Source: Chryseobacterium turcicum (GTDB lineage: Bacteria > Bacteroidota > Bacteroidia > Flavobacteriales > Weeksellaceae). Taken from it: a stretch of DNA of 64,000 nucleotides. Positions within the stretch are counted from its first letter, which is position 1; each line of letters opens with the position of its first letter. This document shows positions 60,298-64,000 of this stretch, in pieces. Made by a program: the position numbers and the translations under genes. The notes beneath the pieces were generated by a model, which did no database searches, was not told the origin of the DNA, and saw only the letters and a program-made list of their open reading frames with translations. Location: assembly GCF_021010565.1 (NCBI RefSeq), contig NZ_JAJNAY010000001.1, positions 972,001 to 1,036,000 on the forward strand, given 5' to 3'.

Positions 60298-63057
60298 TTA
60301 AAAATTATAATTCAGCTCCATTCCGAAATAAGGAGTATTAGCACCTTTTCGGTATACCGTAACATTGTTGAAAGTATAAGGTGCGCTATAGTTGAAAATT
60401 CGCGTCACAAACATTGATGTACGAAGAGCTTTGTAAATACTTTTAGTGATTTTCAAGTTTCCTATAATCGTAAAGGTGTAATCTGTCGGCATATTATCGG
60501 TTACAGAAACGTTTCTTACCAGCCATTGTTTGTACGTATCTGTTTTGTCTGCTTCGGTAAAAGGGTGAATAATACCGTCGATTCCGTAATAAGAGATAGG
60601 TTCTGCAATACGCTGGTCTTTCCTTTGATGATCAAATATACTTCCTTGGAATGATGCAGAGATTGTTAAATCTAAACTAGGAAGATAAGTGTCGATAAAA
60701 AGATTGTAATTCATATTAGAATTCACATAACCGTCATCATTCTGGTAAATTCCATAGTAAGGAAATCCGTCTGAACCAATAGATGCATTTGGTCTGAATA
60801 CAATAGGAACTGAGTTTCTTAATTGTGTTTTAAAATAGGCTCCACTTAAAGTAAATCTTGTGTTAATCGCTTTAAAACGTGGTGATGTATATCCGAATTC
60901 AATACCGTTTTTAATGGTTTCACTTCCATTTTCTGTGACTGTATATTCGGCATTAGTTTTTCGGTCAGTGTAAGGAGTGTCGGCCAAATTAGGCCCGTTA
61001 TTCCATTGTGAAAGATCTACTTGTGATGCATCATATTGTTTGTAGGTGTGAAGAACAGTCTGTTTCATCGGGCGGAAACCATTCGCCATATTTTCTTTGA
61101 AATAGGTGAAGAAAAAATTGTGATTTTTATAAGAAAGATCAAGTCTTATTTCTTTTTTGATGCTTTTAGCGGCTTCAAGATTTTTGTTTTCAAGATTTTG
61201 TACATACGTCATAAAATTGACGTAACGATATTGAGCATCATTGTGATAATAATTCAATTGAGTATAATCCCAGTATTTTCTGTTGGGGTATAGCATCAAA
61301 AGAGTAGGTTGCTTGTAAAATTGTCCGTATCCAATAGTAACATCCGTTTTTAAAGGAGCGTTATCAATCATTACATGGGGAAGATTGTACTGAAGATTTA
61401 GTCTAGGTTCTACAAAAACTTTTTTGCTGATGGCGTAAGAATTGTCTATTCCCATTTGTTTTGAAAATCGGAATCCGGTGTATAAAGTAAATTTATGCTG
61501 ATCGATCGCATAGCTCATCTGATCTCCTAAAAATGCAGCCATTAAATTTGAGGCAGGAATATCATTAAACGGTCTTGGTCTAGAATTACTTAAGTCAGCG
61601 GTATAAGGTGAGTTCATATCGTAAATCAAACCTCTTCCGTTGTTTTTAGAAAACCTCCAGTCTAAACCGGCTTCATATTGATGGTTGATTCCAAAAGTAT
61701 TTCTTGTTCCTGTAGTTTGAAGTAAGGCTGTAATGTCAAGTGGTTTACCTTCTGTGCTGTATTCACTGATGTATCGCAGCACCGGAAAAACACCCACGTT
61801 TTCTCCTTGCTCAGTTGCCAAAGAAAAAGACCTAGGCCCAGATAATTGCACCAGTTTGGTCTGATCTATTCTTTCAAATCCTTGTCTGATGGCGGTATTA
61901 AAAATAATTTTATCAAAAAATGAGGCCTTATTTAAATTATAAATAAAATTATTGGTAAAGCTTATTCTCGTTCTGGTTTGTTTGTATCGGTCAATGTCTG
62001 GAACACCATTATCAGGGTCATTTTTTTTAGAATCGATATTGGATGAAAAATCGATGTTTGAGCGCCATTCTAGAGGATTAGACCAAAGCGTGCTTTTCTT
62101 TTTCGACCGAATAGAAGCGGTCATTCTTTGGTAGTTTTCAAAATTATCGGTAGGGTCGGCTTTAGAGTCTAAAAAATCTGCTCCTGCACTTATTTGCCAG
62201 TTTTCATTGATTTTAAATCCTTTCCCTACGTAATATTGCTTGCTGAAACCGTCTGCTTTAAATCTTGCCTGCAAAGGAGATTCTCCAATTTTTCTTTCAA
62301 TTTTTATCACTCCGGAAGTTAAATCTCCATATGATGCAGAAGGAATTCCTCGGATGATTTCTACTTTTTCGATATCATTGGTTGAGATGGTTCTCATATC
62401 AACTCCGGTGGTTGCAGTTTCTCTTGCTTCAGGTGAATAACCAAATTGTGATTTATCCAAAGAAACCTGCATATCTGCATTAGAGTTGATTACATTTCCG
62501 TCAATCATGAATTGAGTTCCCAGAGCACTCGTGTTGTATTCTGTGGTTCTGTATGAAAGATTGCCTCTGTTTTCACGAAGGGCAGGTCTGTTGTTAACGC
62601 TTAAATTCGGGGTTTTTGCCAATCCACCCGGTAAAAGCTCCATCAAATCTGTAAAGCTTGAGGGTTGCAAATGTTCCATCGCTTTTCGGTCGATGATGGT
62701 TTTTGTTACTAAGCCCTTACCTTCTTTAGAAAAAATAACGATTTCTTCAAGTTTATCTACAGGCTGAAGCTGAAAATTAAGTGTTTTTGAATTGTTTAAA
62801 GTAACATCAAACTCTTTTTCCTGATAATTGGTGTGAATGATTTTTATGTGATGCTTCCCTTCGCTTAAAACTAGTGTCGCATGACCATTTTCATCGGTAG
62901 TCGCTGAGGTTTGAGAACTTTTTATAGAAACACCTTTTAGTTTTTGTTGGTTTTCACCCGAAATACTAATGTTTAATTGTAATTTCTCGTTTTGAGCTAA
63001 TAAAAGTTGAGAGCCCGAGAAAAAAAGTAGTATAAATGTTAAAAGCCTGATCGTCAT
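60298..63057 (-). CDS. TonB-dependent outer-membrane receptor
   Basis: 919 residues with a signal peptide (1-22, ending LLLAQ). Residues ~25-112 are a carboxypeptidase-regulatory-like beta domain (LNISISGENQQKLKGVSI). Then follow a plug domain (about 115-245, ending IEKVEIIRGIPSASYGDLTSGVI) and a 22-strand-type barrel ending YFGMELNYNF. It takes up a bulky substrate (siderophore, haem, peptide or glycan) with TonB energy. The DUF4876 lipoprotein, DUF6850 barrel and di-haem peroxidase follow as one operon. A TATTTTTG box lies at 63089-63096. The substrate is unknown. Confidence 0.93.
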   Translation of the reverse strand: MTIRLLTFILLFFSGSQLLLAQNEKLQLNISISGENQQKLKGVSIKSSQTSATTDENGHATLVLSEGKHHIKIIHTNYQEKEFDVTLNNSKTLNFQLQPVDKLEEIVIFSKEGKGLVTKTIIDRKAMEHLQPSSFTDLMELLPGGLAKTPNLSVNNRPALRENRGNLSYRTTEYNTSALGTQFMIDGNVINSNADMQVSLDKSQFGYSPEARETATTGVDMRTISTNDIEKVEIIRGIPSASYGDLTSGVIKIERKIGESPLQARFKADGFSKQYYVGKGFKINENWQISAGADFLDSKADPTDNFENYQRMTASIRSKKKSTLWSNPLEWRSNIDFSSNIDSKKNDPDNGVPDIDRYKQTRTRISFTNNFIYNLNKASFFDKIIFNTAIRQGFERIDQTKLVQLSGPRSFSLATEQGENVGVFPVLRYISEYSTEGKPLDITALLQTTGTRNTFGINHQYEAGLDWRFSKNNGRGLIYDMNSPYTADLSNSRPRPFNDIPASNLMAAFLGDQMSYAIDQHKFTLYTGFRFSKQMGIDNSYAISKKVFVEPRLNLQYNLPHVMIDNAPLKTDVTIGYGQFYKQPTLLMLYPNRKYWDYTQLNYYHNDAQYRYVNFMTYVQNLENKNLEAAKSIKKEIRLDLSYKNHNFFFTYFKENMANGFRPMKQTVLHTYKQYDASQVDLSQWNNGPNLADTPYTDRKTNAEYTVTENGSETIKNGIEFGYTSPRFKAINTRFTLSGAYFKTQLRNSVPIVFRPNASIGSDGFPYYGIYQNDDGYVNSNMNYNLFIDTYLPSLDLTISASFQGSIFDHQRKDQRIAEPISYYGIDGIIHPFTEADKTDTYKQWLVRNVSVTDNMPTDYTFTIIGNLKITKSIYKALRTSMFVTRIFNYSAPYTFNNVTVYRKGANTPYFGMELNYNF

Positions 63058-63088
63058 TATTTTAGTTTATCGAAAGCAAAATCGACCG

Positions 63089-63096
63089 CAAAAATA
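63089..63096 (-). promoter_or_regulatory. -7 promoter element of the TonB-receptor operon (TATTTTTG)
   Basis: Perfect TAnnTTTG on the minus strand, 31 bases before the receptor start. No Fur-like palindrome could be recognised near it. Confidence 0.55.
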
Positions 63097-63183
63097 TGAA
63101 TTAAATCAGCGGATATGAAATTTATTTAGAACAAATTAAAATAACTGATAAATGTCAGATGAAAAATATGAAAGAATGAGGGT

Positions 63184-64000
63184 TTAAAGAATATTGACTT
63201 CTCGCTCTAGTTCAATCCCGAATTTTTCTTTTACGGAATCAATAATTAGGGTTGAAAAATCAAAAATTTCTTTTCCAGTCGCATTTCCTGTGGCATTAAT
63301 AATTACTAAAGACTGTAATTGATGAGACGCTACATTTTCGATTTGTTTTCCTTTCCAGCCACATTGTTCGATGAGCCAGCCAGCAGGAACTTTTACAAAA
63401 TTTCCGTTCGGATATCCTTGAATGTTTTCAAATTTTAATTTTAAATCTTCAAACTGTGCTAAAGGAATGGTAGGGTTTTTAAAAAAACTTCCTGCATTAC
63501 CAATCTTTTTAGGGTCTGGAAGTTTGCTTTGTCTGATGTTAATTACTGCTTTTGAAACATCCTGAATTGTTGGGTTGGTAATATTTAAATTTTCCAATTC
63601 AGATTGTATAGCACCGTATTCGGTTTTGATGGTATGGTTTTGAGTGGTTAATGTAAAACTTACTTCCAAAATCACATATTGGTTTTTTCCTTCCTGCTTA
63701 AAAATAGAATCTCTGTACCCGAATCTGCATTTTTCTAAATCAAAAGTTTCTACTTCCAATGTTTGTAGGTTTAAAACTTTACAACTTACAAAATGGTCTT
63801 TTATTTCCGTTCCGTAAGCTCCGATATTCTGCATCGGTGAAGTTCCTACATTTCCGGGAATTAAAGAAAGATTTTCAAGTCCGCCATAATTTTTGCTCAG
63901 GCAATACATCACAAATTCGTGCCAGTTTTCTCCTGCTTTTGAGGTTACTAAAACTTCGTTATCATTTAAAAATTCTTCAGAAATTCCTTTTAAGTTTAAT
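63184..64000 (-). CDS. murB: UDP-N-acetylenolpyruvoylglucosamine reductase, N-terminus outside window
   Basis: The frame is open past the GTG at 63912 to the right edge (272 residues seen), so the GTG is internal and the true start lies outside. Motifs are IPGNVGTSPMQNIGAYG (FAD-binding), FGYRDSIFK (catalytic-loop Tyr/Arg region), KIGNAGSFFKNP with the catalytic Ser, and the C-terminal AGWLIEQCGWKGKQI with its conserved Glu. It reduces UDP-GlcNAc-enolpyruvate to UDP-MurNAc for peptidoglycan. The C-terminal part is complete and in the long (type I) form. Confidence 0.94.
   Translation of the reverse strand, partial: LNLKGISEEFLNDNEVLVTSKAGENWHEFVMYCLSKNYGGLENLSLIPGNVGTSPMQNIGAYGTEIKDHFVSCKVLNLQTLEVETFDLEKCRFGYRDSIFKQEGKNQYVILEVSFTLTTQNHTIKTEYGAIQSELENLNITNPTIQDVSKAVINIRQSKLPDPKKIGNAGSFFKNPTIPLAQFEDLKLKFENIQGYPNGNFVKVPAGWLIEQCGWKGKQIENVASHQLQSLVIINATGNATGKEIFDFSTLIIDSVKEKFGIELEREVNIL

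Noticed and set aside
56319..63057. Calling the TonB-receptor operon a SusCD polysaccharide utilisation locus
   Set aside because: No SusD-like protein and no glycoside hydrolases lie near; the lipoprotein is of a different family.

Overview
The window looks like chromosome of a member of the Bacteroidota, class Flavobacteriia, most likely a Chryseobacterium-like Weeksellaceae. This is inferred from four things: low GC; promoters of the TTG / TAnnTTTG type instead of sigma70 boxes; secreted proteins with type IX secretion (T9SS) C-terminal sorting domains plus a T9SS plug protein; and Bacteroidota-specific families (DUF4295, DUF4403, DUF4876, DUF6850, DUF5103, an Nfu-type NifU protein). No species was determined. 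There is no rRNA operon, prophage, insertion sequence or CRISPR array. One tRNA (Cys) is present.

Layout. 0-2.5 kb: the 5' end of a large outer-membrane protein gene and two tandem secreted lamin-tail-domain proteins. 2.5-19 kb: mostly leftward housekeeping genes, namely an M1-like surface protein, a fused pyrE-pyrF, thioredoxin-like proteins, aroC, membrane proteins, tRNA-Cys, folB, nadA, gmk, yicC and rightward miaA, with a small Cys-rich GG-leader peptide gene at 15.0 kb. 19.5-26.8 kb: a complete RND efflux operon (TetR regulator, adaptor, pump, outer-membrane channel) with four copies of one palindromic operator. 27.5-28.5 kb: a gene-free, AT-rich kilobase with ten identical DnaA boxes in two duplicated blocks, a strong candidate for the replication origin or a DnaA-binding locus.

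28.5-49.9 kb: MBL hydrolase, T9SS plug, a ParE-type toxin-antitoxin pair, hemH, an NifU-like scaffold, gamma carbonic anhydrase, a Pif1-like helicase, a luciferase-like oxidoreductase, ribBA (GTP cyclohydrolase half degenerate), fmt, recQ, two related OmpA-type proteins, folK, sppA and ftsY. 49.7-50.3 kb: the rpmB-rpmG-DUF4295 ribosomal cluster. 50.5-56.2 kb: an FG-GAP repeat T9SS cargo, lnt, a VanZ-like protein, proC and an unknown gene. 56.3-63.1 kb: a four-gene leftward operon (TonB-dependent receptor, DUF4876 surface lipoprotein, DUF6850 outer-membrane barrel, di-haem cytochrome c peroxidase) that looks like an uptake and redox system of unknown substrate. The right edge cuts murB.

Several starts were corrected using promoters or terminators that overlap the longest open frame. 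Many genes have the -7 box only 3-6 bases before the start codon, which suggests leaderless mRNAs. The intergenic regions carry a family of long imperfect hairpins (19.2, 21.0, 24.4, 38.8, 52.3, 54.8 kb) that share sequence fragments with each other.
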